From the NCBI GenBank assembly GCA_009787645.1, contig WQSZ01000002.1, forward strand, positions 1-48,715: a DNA stretch of 48,715 nt, in the 5' to 3' direction. Under the pieces are notes generated by a model that saw nothing but the letters and a program-made list of their open reading frames with translations, made no database searches and was not told the origin of the DNA. Positions 38,607 through 48,515 of the stretch are shown piece by piece. The stretch comes from Candidatus Fibrimonadales bacterium (GTDB taxonomy: Bacteria; Fibrobacterota; Fibrobacteria; Fibrobacterales; Fibrobacteraceae). Made by a program: the position numbers and the translations under genes. Position 1 is the stretch's first letter, and each line of letters begins with the position of its first letter.

Positions 38607-41349
38607 ATCCTTTCAATACATTTTTAGCTTTATTTTCAGCCTCTTTTTTGAGTTTATCTTCTGCTTCTTTCTTTTTAGCGGCAGCTTCTGCTTCCAGCTT
38701 TTTCTTTTGAGCTTCTGCTTCTGCTTTTAGCTTGTCTGCTTGAGCTTTTGCCGCAGCTTCCAGCTTTGCCTTTTCTTCGTTTAACTTTGCTTTGGCTTGA
38801 TCTTTAGCTTCGTTTAATTTTGCGGTTGCAAGGTTTTTAAGATCATCCACGGGGTTGGCCATTTGGCTTGCATCTAGGGTGACTTTTGGGTCTGAGAATG
38901 AGCCGCCTATGTTAAAGAATAAAAGAGCATTGCCTTGAGAATCCTTTTTGTAAAGCGCAACCGGGCTTCTGCTTGTGAGGCTGTTCAAGCTGGAGCTTAT
39001 GGAAGAACTCATGGTGTTTTGCATTTTCAAATTCAATGCTCCGTCAAAACCAACGCCGCCGCTAAATGCGAACTGACCCAGTGCCTTTGCATTTATTTTG
39101 AAATCCTTAACCAAAAGCTGGCCGTTTTTTGCCTCGAACTCTGCTTTCAAATCATCAAAGCTCATATCGCCTTTATCGCTAACCGGAATTTTTCCGCGCA
39201 AAACTTTTTGGCCTGCAATTTCAAAATTCGAAAGGCTGCCGCCTACGGAACCCAGAATTTTTGAACCTCTCAAGCTTCCGTTTGTAATCTGCACAGAAAT
39301 CGGTCCGCTCAGATTGTCAACAAAATTTTGCGGCAAGCCTTTGGTGTTAACATCTAGTTTCATGCTGAATTTTCCAAAAAGCGTATTGTCTAAATTTCTC
39401 AACTGTTTTGAAATTTCAGAATCTCCCGAGATATTCTTTGTGCCGTTTGTTATAAAGTCATTAGCCTCTACTTTGTCAACATTCAATGCGAATTTCACAT
39501 TCGCAGATTTGCGGTTGGTCAAGTCCACAGCCACATTCGTATTGAAGCCACCGGTGTAGAGTCTGCCTTTTGCGGCAACATTGGCTTTGCTGTTTGCAAA
39601 ATTTATTCCCATGTTAAAGTCGGAAAGAGTTAAGAACCTGAACACCGTATTCGCCAAATTAATATTTACATTAGCAACTACATCCGGGAGCTCAGGATAT
39701 ATTTCCATAGGAGGGCTTTCTTCTACCGGTGCATTCGGATTGCTCGGTGGCAACAGGCGGTCAAGTTCAAGATTGGAAGAATACACATCTACATTCACAT
39801 TTGTTTTTTTGCCCATTGCAAGTCTTGGCATTACCATGGCGAGGTAGTCTTTTACAACAGCTTTTACCTTTACATCGGATTTTCCTATTTGCACTGCTGG
39901 CTCTGCGGTTATTTCTGTGTTTGAGAATCTTACTGCGCCGTTAAGTGTGACTGCGTCCGGGAGCATAGGAGTTTTTGCAACTATATTTTGCATGGTTACG
40001 CCACCGTTCACGGAAATGTTTTCGGGGCGAGCCGGGTCTATAACTCCTTTTGCGTTTACGCTGGCTTCTATTCTTCCGGCGAGGCTGCTGAGTTCCTGTA
40101 TGGTGATCAGTTTGTTGGCGAGCGCATATAAAGCTCCAAGATCCAAGTTTGTTGTTACGGAGAAATTGTTCAGCATGGGTTTTGGAGATAGCAAATCGCT
40201 TGCCTCAACTAAAACGTTTGTGGGCTGGCCGGCGAGCATAAAAGACAGAGGTTTAATGTTTACTGTATTTTCCGTGAAGGCTATATTTCCGGTTAAGGAT
40301 TGGACTCCGGCCGGAAGGTCGCTATGGCCAACGGCTATGTTGTTCAAAACAAGGTTTCCGCTTACCGGAGGAACTTTTTCAGGAATAATGGATCCTTTAA
40401 CCGCAGCGTTAAAAGATGCTGTTCCGCTTGCGCTGACCTTTGGTATTTCAGGGTTTATTCCAGCCGGGATTTCTTTTATAAGTTCCGCCAGATTTATTTG
40501 GTTGGATTCAACTTTCATATCTACAACCATTATTTCTTCCATGAACCTGTCAACTGTTCCGCTTGCACTTATATTTACGGATTGCAAGCCGGCTGAGAAT
40601 TGCTTAATATCTATGTGTTGGGTTCTCAAATTTGCATTGACTCCCGCATTCAAGAACACGCTTATGCCGCCTTTGCGTACTCCAAGCCCGCCATCTTCCA
40701 GAGATATTTCCTTTAATGTTAGAGCGGTTGATGTTCTTATATCTTCCAAAGTTTTATTTAGAGAAAGGTTTGTGCTCAAATTTATATCACCAAGAATGAC
40801 TTTTCTTTTTGCAGAACGATCGTTAAAAATAACCTTTGCATTTTTTATGCTAAATGAGTTCAGTGCGAGTGAGCCGGGTAATTCAATATTTGACAAGTCC
40901 AGCTTTGCCGTGTCTTTAACCGCCTCTTTTGCCGTAGAGTCAGATTCGCCGCCCAAGCCGTCTATTGAGGTTCTGCCGTCCGACATAATTTCGTAGAGCA
41001 GGCTCATGTTTTCAATAGAGATTTTGTCTATCGCAACTTGAAACATCAGAAGTTTAGCGAGGTCTATTTTAACTGCGGCATAAGGCAAGTCCAGCATGGG
41101 GTCTTTGCTAAAGCCGTTTCCGGGGTTGTTAGCGACCTTTATATTGTTCAGGCTAATTCCCAGTGGCCATAATTTAAAGCCAGCTCCGCCAACAGAGACC
41201 TCCCTGTGCAAGGCTTTCGTGGCTTGCTCCTCAACGAGGGCTTTTATTCTTTCGGGTGGAAACGCCTGTTTAATTGCAATAACTGCAGCGATAAGGGCGA
41301 CAACTAAAACTATGGCGATTATGCCTGCGATTTTCAAAAGTTTTTTCAT
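38596..41349 (-). CDS. AsmA family protein with coiled-coil tail
   Basis: A 917-residue protein with an N-terminal membrane anchor (residues 4-27) and a long AsmA-like beta-rich region (PLGISLNNIKV, DIKQFSAGLQSVNISASG, LSGPISVQITNGSLRG). AsmA/TamB-like proteins span the periplasm and help move phospholipids to the outer membrane. The last about 85 residues are Ala/Lys/Glu-rich coiled coil, uncommon in the family. The ATG at 41349 follows a promoter element by 7 nt and gives the right membrane anchor. Confidence 0.87.
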   Translation of the reverse strand: MKKLLKIAGIIAIVLVVALIAAVIAIKQAFPPERIKALVEEQATKALHREVSVGGAGFKLWPLGISLNNIKVANNPGNGFSKDPMLDLPYAAVKIDLAKLLMFQVAIDKISIENMSLLYEIMSDGRTSIDGLGGESDSTAKEAVKDTAKLDLSNIELPGSLALNSFSIKNAKVIFNDRSAKRKVILGDINLSTNLSLNKTLEDIRTSTALTLKEISLEDGGLGVRKGGISVFLNAGVNANLRTQHIDIKQFSAGLQSVNISASGTVDRFMEEIMVVDMKVESNQINLAELIKEIPAGINPEIPKVSASGTASFNAAVKGSIIPEKVPPVSGNLVLNNIAVGHSDLPAGVQSLTGNIAFTENTVNIKPLSFMLAGQPTNVLVEASDLLSPKPMLNNFSVTTNLDLGALYALANKLITIQELSSLAGRIEASVNAKGVIDPARPENISVNGGVTMQNIVAKTPMLPDAVTLNGAVRFSNTEITAEPAVQIGKSDVKVKAVVKDYLAMVMPRLAMGKKTNVNVDVYSSNLELDRLLPPSNPNAPVEESPPMEIYPELPDVVANVNINLANTVFRFLTLSDFNMGINFANSKANVAAKGRLYTGGFNTNVAVDLTNRKSANVKFALNVDKVEANDFITNGTKNISGDSEISKQLRNLDNTLFGKFSMKLDVNTKGLPQNFVDNLSGPISVQITNGSLRGSKILGSVGGSLSNFEIAGQKVLRGKIPVSDKGDMSFDDLKAEFEAKNGQLLVKDFKINAKALGQFAFSGGVGFDGALNLKMQNTMSSSISSSLNSLTSRSPVALYKKDSQGNALLFFNIGGSFSDPKVTLDASQMANPVDDLKNLATAKLNEAKDQAKAKLNEEKAKLEAAAKAQADKLKAEAEAQKKKLEAEAAAKKKEAEDKLKKEAENKAKNVLKGFKK

Positions 41350-41356
41350 GGAAATT

Positions 41357-41366
41357 AATATAGTAA
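41357..41366 (-). promoter_or_regulatory. TTACTATATT promoter element of the AsmA gene
   Basis: Core 41362-41357 on the minus strand, 7 nt before the ATG; leaderless transcript predicted. Confidence 0.6.
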
Positions 41367-41383
41367 ATTTCCCCACAAAATTT

Positions 41384-43099
41384 TTATGGGCAATATACGG
41401 GCGGCGGCAAAGCTGACAGTTTGGTTGTATTGACAGTCCAAGACGTTGTGGTAACCGGAATATTGCTCTCCGACTTTATATACCATGATTCATCGGGTAA
41501 GCCAAAGCCAGCGAGATCATTATAGCCACCATCTTCTATGTCTTGGCCTCTTTTTACATTGAAAGACAGTGAATCGCCGGAATTTAGCATATACTGAGGG
41601 CCGCAATCGGTTTTGGTTTTGCACACTTCGCCTGTTGTGGCATAAATATAACCATTTGCGCCATCTGACCTGAGGAATTGGATTGTCAAAAGATTATATG
41701 CCCAAATATATGTTTCATAACTTCTTCGTATTATTATAGGATATTCCGAATTGGTATTCAAGAATTTTTCCATAGCTCCTAAACCTAATTTTGCAGTCAC
41801 CCAAATCAAAGTTTCGGCTTTACCATCTGCATATATAGATGTTTCGGCTTTCATGATACGCGGTGCGCCAAAACGAGCCGGAGTCAAGTCAGTAAGAGAC
41901 ACGCGAAGCATAATGTTACTTCCATATGTTTGCCTGTCTGTGTAAAAGAAATTAATTGAATGAGATGTGCCATCAGCCCAGCCTTTCATTACTGCAAGTT
42001 CATTGATATTTATTTTCACAGGAGCAGCTATATGAACACCGCCCAAATCCGCTACTAATTCCCCGTCTATAAATATCCACATATCATCATCACCTATGAA
42101 TTCAAATACATCATTGTTTCCTTGAAAATATTTGAAAGTAGCAGAACCAGACAGAGAAAATCCGTAGTTATGCAATTTATGTCTGACATTTTTATCGTTG
42201 GCAGCCCTTATACCGGCAGTAGGGTTTTTCGGCCCTCCATTGGCATACCAAGCGCCGCATACATCGCCATTACTATCTGGACACCAATAATTTAAACTTT
42301 GCCTGCCCCAAGTCATGTTATCATCGTATTTATCAAGCGGGAAAAAACCGTTGTCATTGCCATCGTTATTCCATCTTGTAGATGTGTTATAATCATAATT
42401 CATCAAATATTTACCATCAGGCTGCCTATACAGTTCTATTATATCATCAATAACCTTCGCTCCATGGCTATTGTTATGCCCTTGATACCCACTGAACCAA
42501 TTCTCTAAATTGCCAGCGCTACCACAATTGCCATTGCCCTGTTTGGGACGTGCGCAATAACGATATTTTATATGATCGCGAGGATTGTTTGGAAAATCAG
42601 GGTCATCTTGTATATATATTTCCGGACAACTTTTGTCGTAATACAAGTCGTTTTGCACCATTCCCATAGTTACCATTACTGGTTGATCCCAACTCCCTCT
42701 AGGACCAAGCGCATCAGGCCCATTAGTATAACCTCTTCTCGTTCCGCCGACAATCTCACCATACCTAAGTTGAGTGCCACCCTCTGTGCAAGGCATATAT
42801 CCATAAGAGTTAAAGCATATTTCGGTGGAATTATGGTTTCCTTCATAATCACAACCGAGAAACAATTCGAAACCCGGTGCTTCAACAGAGAAATCTCGGA
42901 TTATGACATCAAATTCAATTTTGTTGCCATTGCCGGATTGCATTACTATGTCAGGAGAATTTTTTGGAAGAAACTGCTCTAGAGCTACGCAGTTTTCATT
43001 AACGGTTGACTTCGGGTCAAAAATGTTATTGCGCTCCGGATCTGCGCAACCAAAAAGACCTAGAAAAAATAATAACGCAAAGCATAACTTTAAAACCAT
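41384..43099 (-). CDS. fibro-slime domain lipoprotein
   Basis: A 571-residue surface protein. MVLKLCFALLFFLGLFGC gives a lipoprotein signal (lipobox LFGC), then NIFDPKST. The fibro-slime domain is centred on DVFEFIGDDDMWIFIDGELVADLGGVH with HSINFFYTDRQ. The domain is PA14-like and occurs in Fibrobacter surface and slime-mould proteins. Many Cys residues suggest disulphides. The ATG at 43099 lies inside the 3' end of the upstream gene (10-nt overlap). Carbohydrate adhesion is plausible but unproven. Confidence 0.88.
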   Translation of the reverse strand: MVLKLCFALLFFLGLFGCADPERNNIFDPKSTVNENCVALEQFLPKNSPDIVMQSGNGNKIEFDVIIRDFSVEAPGFELFLGCDYEGNHNSTEICFNSYGYMPCTEGGTQLRYGEIVGGTRRGYTNGPDALGPRGSWDQPVMVTMGMVQNDLYYDKSCPEIYIQDDPDFPNNPRDHIKYRYCARPKQGNGNCGSAGNLENWFSGYQGHNNSHGAKVIDDIIELYRQPDGKYLMNYDYNTSTRWNNDGNDNGFFPLDKYDDNMTWGRQSLNYWCPDSNGDVCGAWYANGGPKNPTAGIRAANDKNVRHKLHNYGFSLSGSATFKYFQGNNDVFEFIGDDDMWIFIDGELVADLGGVHIAAPVKININELAVMKGWADGTSHSINFFYTDRQTYGSNIMLRVSLTDLTPARFGAPRIMKAETSIYADGKAETLIWVTAKLGLGAMEKFLNTNSEYPIIIRRSYETYIWAYNLLTIQFLRSDGANGYIYATTGEVCKTKTDCGPQYMLNSGDSLSFNVKRGQDIEDGGYNDLAGFGLPDESWYIKSESNIPVTTTSWTVNTTKLSALPPPVYCP

Positions 43100-44217
43100 A
43101 TATGCACTCCTATTCCTGAAGCTAACAGAATACCACCCATAATAAAAGAAACATTTCTCGTCGTTTTGGCATCTTCCACTTTTTTCCAAGCATTGTCAAA
43201 TTCCGATTGAGAAGAATACATCAAAGCGTCATACTCATTAGCCCTTAGTTTCACATCCTCATTCTTTAAGAAACCATAACCAATCATCGCTGCACCAACT
43301 ACATCAAGCGTAATAGCTACCCAGAAACTTGCGTTACTCTTCTTTTCAACAGACCCTACTTGAGGATCTATAGTTGCAGAAGCAGCCAAATCTTGAGCAA
43401 GATCAATGCCTGCATCCATGCCGAGTTCTTTGAGCAAAGAGATTATTTCATTGGGCTTGATCGGCAATTGCTTTACACAACCGGCAGTCAAACCGACATC
43501 AGTTATTTTATCATCGGCAGGGCAAGTAAACTTTGTTTTGCAAGAAGCTTGCACCTTTGCAACAGAAATGCCTAAATCTTTTACAAAGCTTGATATGTTA
43601 AATCCTTTTTTTGCATTGGACAATTCAAAAATTTCCTTGTAGCATTTGTTGGAACCTGTGTAGCCTGTGGTAATGGTTGCAAGTTGAGGCTGAGCCGGTA
43701 CAAGCATAAGCTGTTGCTCTGTTGCAACCGGCTTGCGAGATGGGTTTTTAGTTATGCTGGAAAACAACTCCGGAGCCTTTTCCCGAATTGTATTTAGCAA
43801 ACCTATAACATCTTTGCTCTCTGTGACAAAACTGGCCAAAAGATAACCGCTTATGGATTCATAAAGCTCTACCGTCAAAGTTAACATGCCACCGAACTCT
43901 CCAACTAAACCCTGCGAAACATATTCTGCGCCAATCGCCCTGCCTATGTCTATGGCACAGCTCTCGGCTAAACACGCAGCTTCTTCGGCATCTGATGGCA
44001 GTAATGACAGTATGTTATCGCGAGTTAAAATGGCATAACCGTGTGGCAATACTGTTCGAGCTTGTCTTCGTAGCTCGTCTGTTAAATGGCGGTATTCAGA
44101 TTGCTTTAGTGTCATCTCAGCAGAAGGAATTATTTCCAGCACAGCAACAGTATTAGCGGCGTGGACTAAACCAACTAAGATGGGAATAATGGTAAAAAAC
44201 TTTTTTATACCTAACAT
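43090..44217 (-). CDS. secreted TolB/CsgG-like N-domain protein with C-terminal membrane helices
   Basis: A 375-residue protein with signal peptide (residues 1-22), then a segment (VAVLEIIP, LTDELRRQARTVLP, ILTRDNILSLLP, GAEYVSQGLVG) that resembles the TolB-N/CsgG-type fold, a Cys-rich middle, and two hydrophobic helices near the end. I cannot name the family. It is transcribed first in a pair with the fibro-slime lipoprotein, so it may help secrete or anchor it. Promoter core lies 7 nt before its ATG. Confidence 0.72.
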   Translation of the reverse strand: MLGIKKFFTIIPILVGLVHAANTVAVLEIIPSAEMTLKQSEYRHLTDELRRQARTVLPHGYAILTRDNILSLLPSDAEEAACLAESCAIDIGRAIGAEYVSQGLVGEFGGMLTLTVELYESISGYLLASFVTESKDVIGLLNTIREKAPELFSSITKNPSRKPVATEQQLMLVPAQPQLATITTGYTGSNKCYKEIFELSNAKKGFNISSFVKDLGISVAKVQASCKTKFTCPADDKITDVGLTAGCVKQLPIKPNEIISLLKELGMDAGIDLAQDLAASATIDPQVGSVEKKSNASFWVAITLDVVGAAMIGYGFLKNEDVKLRANEYDALMYSSQSEFDNAWKKVEDAKTTRNVSFIMGGILLASGIGVHIWF

Positions 44218-44224
44218 AAAGCCA

Positions 44225-44234
44225 AATATAGTAA
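44225..44234 (-). promoter_or_regulatory. TTACTATATT promoter element, fibro-slime operon
   Basis: Core 44230-44225 on the minus strand, 7 nt before the ATG at 44217. The element overlaps the region just after the DCC gene stop (44237). Confidence 0.6.
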
Positions 44235-44236
44235 TT

Positions 44237-44560
44237 TCACTTACAGCATTCATTCCTGCTGAAAAATCCGAAAACCTTGCGTATAAACTTGCCAAAAGCA
44301 TAGGCCTCGTGCACGGCTTTTCCCCTGTAAGAATCCGGAAGCATCCAGAAAAATTCCTTTACTTTCGGAACCTCTTTCACCAACGCATCTATGGCCTCTT
44401 TGCCGTATAAAAATTCACCGCTTGAAAGTTCCAGCTTGAATTCTGAGATTAGCTCTCCCTCCGGTAACGAAATTGTTTCAACTTCGCCGCTTAAATGCTT
44501 TTGCAATAACTTGGCGTAAGAACGGCAAACAGGGCAGTTTGAATCAAAGTAGAGTTTCAA
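44237..44560 (-). CDS. DCC family thiol-disulfide oxidoreductase-like protein
   Basis: A 107-residue DUF393/DCC protein with FDSNCPVCRSYAKLL at the N-terminus, the thioredoxin-like CxxC, and LYGKEAIDALVKEVP later. The family name motif is DxxCxxC. It overlaps the M48 protease gene by 4 nt. Redox activity is expected; substrate unknown. Confidence 0.82.
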   Translation of the reverse strand: MKLYFDSNCPVCRSYAKLLQKHLSGEVETISLPEGELISEFKLELSSGEFLYGKEAIDALVKEVPKVKEFFWMLPDSYRGKAVHEAYAFGKFIRKVFGFFSRNECCK

Positions 44561-45480
44561 AATCCTGCCGCACGAACTAAATCATTGTAATATTTACCAT
44601 TGATCTCGTGTTTATCCCTTGGATGTTTAGCGAGTGTTTGTCCATATTTTTCTATGAAGTACTTGTTCTTGTTCACTCGTTTGCAAGATGGAGGATGCGT
44701 GCTGAATACTTGCAAAATGGATGACGATGAGTCTATGCATATTCCTTCTGCGTTTGTTTTCAAGCCTCTGGCAAAGAAGTCACTTAAACCTTCCGATGAA
44801 ATTCCAATTTTATTGGTATAGTAAGAGGCCAGCGAATCCGCTTCAAATTCATTATCCTGGCTGTGCCCCATAAGCCAAACACTTGTACCCAATGAGGCTA
44901 AGAGAGCGCCTATGCCATCTCCCAAAAGCGCATCTATAATTATAGAGGCTCCGGCCGCCTTGACCATTCTTTCTCTGCTGTGATGCATAACTATGTGCCC
45001 TACCTCGTGAGCTAAAACACAGGACAACTCAGACTCGCTTTTAAATTCCTTTAAGATTGGCGTGTAAAAATAAACATAGCCGCCCGGAACTGCAAAGGCA
45101 TTTACCTGCTTGCTTTTGATCAGCTTGAATTCAAAAAAATTGTCTTTGGTGCATCTCTTATTATCGCATTCGTAACCGGTGGGCAAAAGGGCTTTCAAAT
45201 CTTTTGGATCAATTACGTTTAAAATTTCTTTTGCTCTTTCCTGATAGAATTTATAAAAGTCCATTTGCGCTTGGTTATTCGGATCCGGAGTGAAAATTGA
45301 TTCTCCGGGTTCCATTACATCTTTATGTCCTATTTTTATAAGGCTGTCATATTCTCGGCCCATTTTTTTTTCATCGGCTTTGCTTATAATTGTCTCTTCC
45401 CAGCTATGCATTCCGCAAGCCTGAAACAACACAACAAACACTAACGAAATTGCCCAAAAAGCTTTCCATTTATTAGACAT
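44557..45480 (-). CDS. M48 family metalloprotease lipoprotein
   Basis: A 307-residue zinc protease, similar to periplasmic LoiP/BepA-type enzymes that clear misfolded outer-membrane proteins. The lipobox ends at Cys22 (LFQAC). Zinc ligands are His158 and His162 in HEVGH, with the third in NEFEADSLA. NAFAVPGGYVYFYT is a conserved M48 segment. It overlaps prmA by 8 nt in the same operon. Confidence 0.9.
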   Translation of the reverse strand: MSNKWKAFWAISLVFVVLFQACGMHSWEETIISKADEKKMGREYDSLIKIGHKDVMEPGESIFTPDPNNQAQMDFYKFYQERAKEILNVIDPKDLKALLPTGYECDNKRCTKDNFFEFKLIKSKQVNAFAVPGGYVYFYTPILKEFKSESELSCVLAHEVGHIVMHHSRERMVKAAGASIIIDALLGDGIGALLASLGTSVWLMGHSQDNEFEADSLASYYTNKIGISSEGLSDFFARGLKTNAEGICIDSSSSILQVFSTHPPSCKRVNKNKYFIEKYGQTLAKHPRDKHEINGKYYNDLVRAAGF

Positions 45481-46321
45481 ATTTTACCTCTCGCGTTAAT
45501 TTAGAAATTACGGCCCACCATTCTTCGCAAACAAGTTCTTCACAAATTGCAAATCCGGCTTCTTTGAACCAGTCCAAAATAAAGTGCTTTTCGCATTCAA
45601 GCTGGCCGCTTAAAATAAACTCGCCATCAGGTGCCAAAAGCCGCTCAATATCGGCCTTCATGGGCAGAACTTCCGTGCGAATCATATTGCAAAGTATAAC
45701 ATTGAATTTTGCGTTTTCGTTAAAAGAGTTTAAAAATCCAAGAACCGCATTCGGAGGTCCCTCTCCGTTTTGTTCAAAGTTTTCTACAACGCAGGAAATA
45801 GTCAGCGGATCAATCTCGGTTTGAACTGCAAATTTAGCTCCTTTTTTCAAAGCGAACAGCGAAAGAATACCTGTGCCTGTGCCTATATCCAAAACGCTTT
45901 TATCTTTGAAATTTATCTTTTCCATTAAGCGTGCAACCAGTGCTGTGCTAGTATGTTCACCGGTGCCAAAAGCCGTTTTTGCTTCCAGTGCCAACACTAC
46001 GCTATTCGGTGCTTCAAAGTTTACCCAAGGAGGTCGCACCCAAAGGTTTTCGCTGACTTTAACAGGAGTTTGCCGCTCACGCCACCACAAATCCCAATCC
46101 TTAGCTTCTTCTTCGCCACATTCAAAATTCAAGTGCGGAAACTGCGCAACAATAGAGTCTCGTTCATCTTTTGAGTTTGTGTAAAATTTAAATTCAATGT
46201 CGCAATCATCTTCTGCTTCAAGCTCTTCCAAGCTTACAATACCAGCTTCAAAGAGTTTAAAACTCTCCAATTCGTAATCTTCAATTTTGCAGCAACCGAT
46301 TGCGTAATAATTATAACTCAA
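45473..46321 (-). CDS. prmA: ribosomal protein L11 methyltransferase
   Basis: Methylates ribosomal protein L11. The 282 residues carry AFGTGEHTSTALVARLM, motif I VLDIGTGTGILSLFA, TEIDPLTISCVVEN, and FNVILCNMIRTEVL. The SAM domain is complete, and the N-terminal substrate domain (WDLWWRERQTPV) is recognisable. It begins one base after the DUF2225 gene stop. Confidence 0.9.
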   Translation of the reverse strand: MSYNYYAIGCCKIEDYELESFKLFEAGIVSLEELEAEDDCDIEFKFYTNSKDERDSIVAQFPHLNFECGEEEAKDWDLWWRERQTPVKVSENLWVRPPWVNFEAPNSVVLALEAKTAFGTGEHTSTALVARLMEKINFKDKSVLDIGTGTGILSLFALKKGAKFAVQTEIDPLTISCVVENFEQNGEGPPNAVLGFLNSFNENAKFNVILCNMIRTEVLPMKADIERLLAPDGEFILSGQLECEKHFILDWFKEAGFAICEELVCEEWWAVISKLTREVKYV

Positions 46322-47422
46322 TTAATCAATTCCCGGCGTTTTCCAGAAATTCGGCAATTCGCGATCTTCCCAACGAAGCCTTCCCTGTCCAAGCCACTTT
46401 TTTATGGAAGCCAAATGCTCTGAGCTCGGATTGTCTGACTTTTCAATATCCTGGCGAGTTTTATCCATCACGTTCAAGTAATCATAAGCTTCTTTTGCTT
46501 TGCCAAAATAGAGGTGAAGATTGAATAACACATATAGAGTTTGACATTCAAGGTCTATTTTTGGGAAGTCAGACATATAATATGCGGTTTTGAAATGCTC
46601 GGTTGCGATTTGCAATGGCAGGTGATCATCCATGCCTGATTGTCTGCAAAGAAGCGCAATGCGAGTCCAGTAATTTCCACGCTTGAAATGCGCTCCCTGT
46701 ACTTTTGCGGCAGCTTCAATCTCAGCACGAATATCAGCGAACTGATAGCTTACTATTGCGGCAGCATGACATCTAGGAAGTTTAAACAATGCATCGCCAA
46801 TTCCGGTTTTTTCATAGAAAGCCTTTCTCTTTTCTGTGGTTTCTTTCAATTCTCTGATCACTTGCGGCACAAGCTGGCTCTCTTGGTTCTGCCTTGTGGT
46901 TCTGTTATAAAGCACAAAATCCTTGCGGTCCGGGCTTGCTAGCAAGCAACCTTCACATACGGTTACGCAAGAAAGCAGGTAGTTCACCTCTCGGAATTGC
47001 CCTGCCGATTTATATACCGGAGCCAAAAATGGATCGCTCAGAACGGCAAGAGATTTCGCTCTCAGCTCTTGGGAATTGAGTCCCCATTTCTGGCAAACCG
47101 GGCAATCTACTACTCTAGGATATAGTGGTGATTCTCTGGTTGGATCGCCCTCTGATGTTTCAAAGGCTTTATCGCTGAATTTGAAAACGATATCCATTAC
47201 ATTTTGCGGGAGAGCCTCCCCCTCAGGCTTTTCGGAATGTTCAGCATGCTCAGAATGCATGGAGTCTCCGGCTGCATCGGGAAATTCAGACCTTATGATC
47301 TGGATGTTCTTCATGTTTATATCAATACCAAACTTAGCGATGTAGGCATCTGCCATTTCGCTGTGGTTTTTGAAGAACACCATCAATCGGCGGTGAATTT
47401 CTTGCGTTTTATCGTCGCTCAT
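46322..47422 (-). CDS. DUF2225 family protein
   Basis: A 366-residue protein with paired cysteine motifs CPVC and CEGC, which suggest a zinc site, and TPR-like helices in the C-terminal half (TEHFKTAYYMSD, AKEAYDYLNVM). A His/Glu-rich linker (HSEHAEHSEKPEGE) is near residue 58. Function unknown. A promoter variant TTTACTAAATT (core 47435-47430) lies 7 nt before its ATG, so it probably heads the operon with prmA, the M48 protease and the DCC gene. Confidence 0.8.
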   Translation of the reverse strand: MSDDKTQEIHRRLMVFFKNHSEMADAYIAKFGIDINMKNIQIIRSEFPDAAGDSMHSEHAEHSEKPEGEALPQNVMDIVFKFSDKAFETSEGDPTRESPLYPRVVDCPVCQKWGLNSQELRAKSLAVLSDPFLAPVYKSAGQFREVNYLLSCVTVCEGCLLASPDRKDFVLYNRTTRQNQESQLVPQVIRELKETTEKRKAFYEKTGIGDALFKLPRCHAAAIVSYQFADIRAEIEAAAKVQGAHFKRGNYWTRIALLCRQSGMDDHLPLQIATEHFKTAYYMSDFPKIDLECQTLYVLFNLHLYFGKAKEAYDYLNVMDKTRQDIEKSDNPSSEHLASIKKWLGQGRLRWEDRELPNFWKTPGID

Positions 47423-47424
47423 GT

Positions 47425-48486
47425 TTAAGAATTTAGTAAAATTTTATCCAACCAAAGCCATCCTTCGCCATTTAAGGCTAGGGAGCCTCCATTGACAGCT
47501 AACCACCCGCTCTTTATAAAAGGCTCTACCTTGCTAATGTCAAATTCTCGCCCGAATTCCTTTTCATACTCTTTTAGCGACAGCCCTTCCTTTGTTCTCA
47601 GGGCAAGCCAAACGGCTTCAATCTCTTTGCCATAAGTATCTGGAATATCTTGAGTTAAGTCTCTTTTCTGGCATCCGTTCAGCACCCATTTTTTCCAAGG
47701 CAGGTATTTTCCCTCCACATAGCTGCGAACTCCATCCAAATAACTGTGCGCTGATGGCCCGACCCCCAGATAGGAGCCTCTTTTCCAATAAACCAGGTTA
47801 TGCTTGCTTTCGTGCCCAGGCTTTGCAAAGTTTGAGACTTCGTATCTATGAAGCCCTGCGGTTTGCAGGATTTCCGTAGCTTTCAGGTACATTTCGGGGT
47901 ATAGATCTTCGGGTTGCGTTGGTAGTTTAGAGTGTTTTTTGAGAGTCAATCCATAGAAGCTGATATGCTTTAAGTCCATATTTATGAGTGCTTTAACGTC
48001 ATTTAAAAAATCTTCCGTGCTTTGGTTGGGCAGGCAAAACATCAAGTCGCAGCTTCCGGTGCCAAAGGCTGCATTTAATTTATCCAGAGCGTTCAGAGCC
48101 ATTTTTGCCGAGTGATGTCGCCCAAGCATTTTGAGCAGGTTGTCGTTTAAGCTTTGAACGCCGAGGCTAAAGCGATTTACGCCGAAGTCCAGAGCGAGTT
48201 TTATTTTTTCATCGGTCACTTGCTCAGGGTTCCATTCCATTGTGAATTCACCGGTTGTTTTGAGGTTTGAGAGCAGGCTTTTCAAAAGGTTTGTGCTTAG
48301 GGCAGAGGGTGAGCCGCCTCCTATGTATATAGTGGGTGGGGGAGTTACAGTAGCCCTTACAGATACCTCTCGCAGCACTAGCTCTACGTACTCGCTGTGC
48401 AGTCTTTGCGGTGCCGGCATGGCGCAGAAGTCGCAGTAGTTGCATATTGATGTGCAGAAAGGGACGTGGATGTAGAGTGAGGGCAC
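47425..48486 (-). CDS. hemW: HemW-like radical SAM protein
   Basis: A 353-residue radical-SAM protein of the HemN-related HemW group, haem chaperones rather than coproporphyrinogen oxidases. The cluster motif CTSICNYC (Cys11, 15, 18) is followed by IYIGGGSPSAL and RFSLGVQSLND. It is shorter than true HemN and has the HemW start. A GTG start is used; an upstream TAATTT core is 6 nt before it, so this mRNA may also be leaderless. Confidence 0.88.
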   Translation of the reverse strand: MPSLYIHVPFCTSICNYCDFCAMPAPQRLHSEYVELVLREVSVRATVTPPPTIYIGGGSPSALSTNLLKSLLSNLKTTGEFTMEWNPEQVTDEKIKLALDFGVNRFSLGVQSLNDNLLKMLGRHHSAKMALNALDKLNAAFGTGSCDLMFCLPNQSTEDFLNDVKALINMDLKHISFYGLTLKKHSKLPTQPEDLYPEMYLKATEILQTAGLHRYEVSNFAKPGHESKHNLVYWKRGSYLGVGPSAHSYLDGVRSYVEGKYLPWKKWVLNGCQKRDLTQDIPDTYGKEIEAVWLALRTKEGLSLKEYEKEFGREFDISKVEPFIKSGWLAVNGGSLALNGEGWLWLDKILLNS

Positions 48487-48515
48487 ATGGCAAAATTACT
48501 AATTTCATATTCACA

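Noticed and set aside
39917-40996. Open plus-strand frame of 359 codons
   Set aside because: It is antisense to the AsmA-family gene, whose product has clear domains and a promoter; the antisense translation is low in complexity and lacks start signals.
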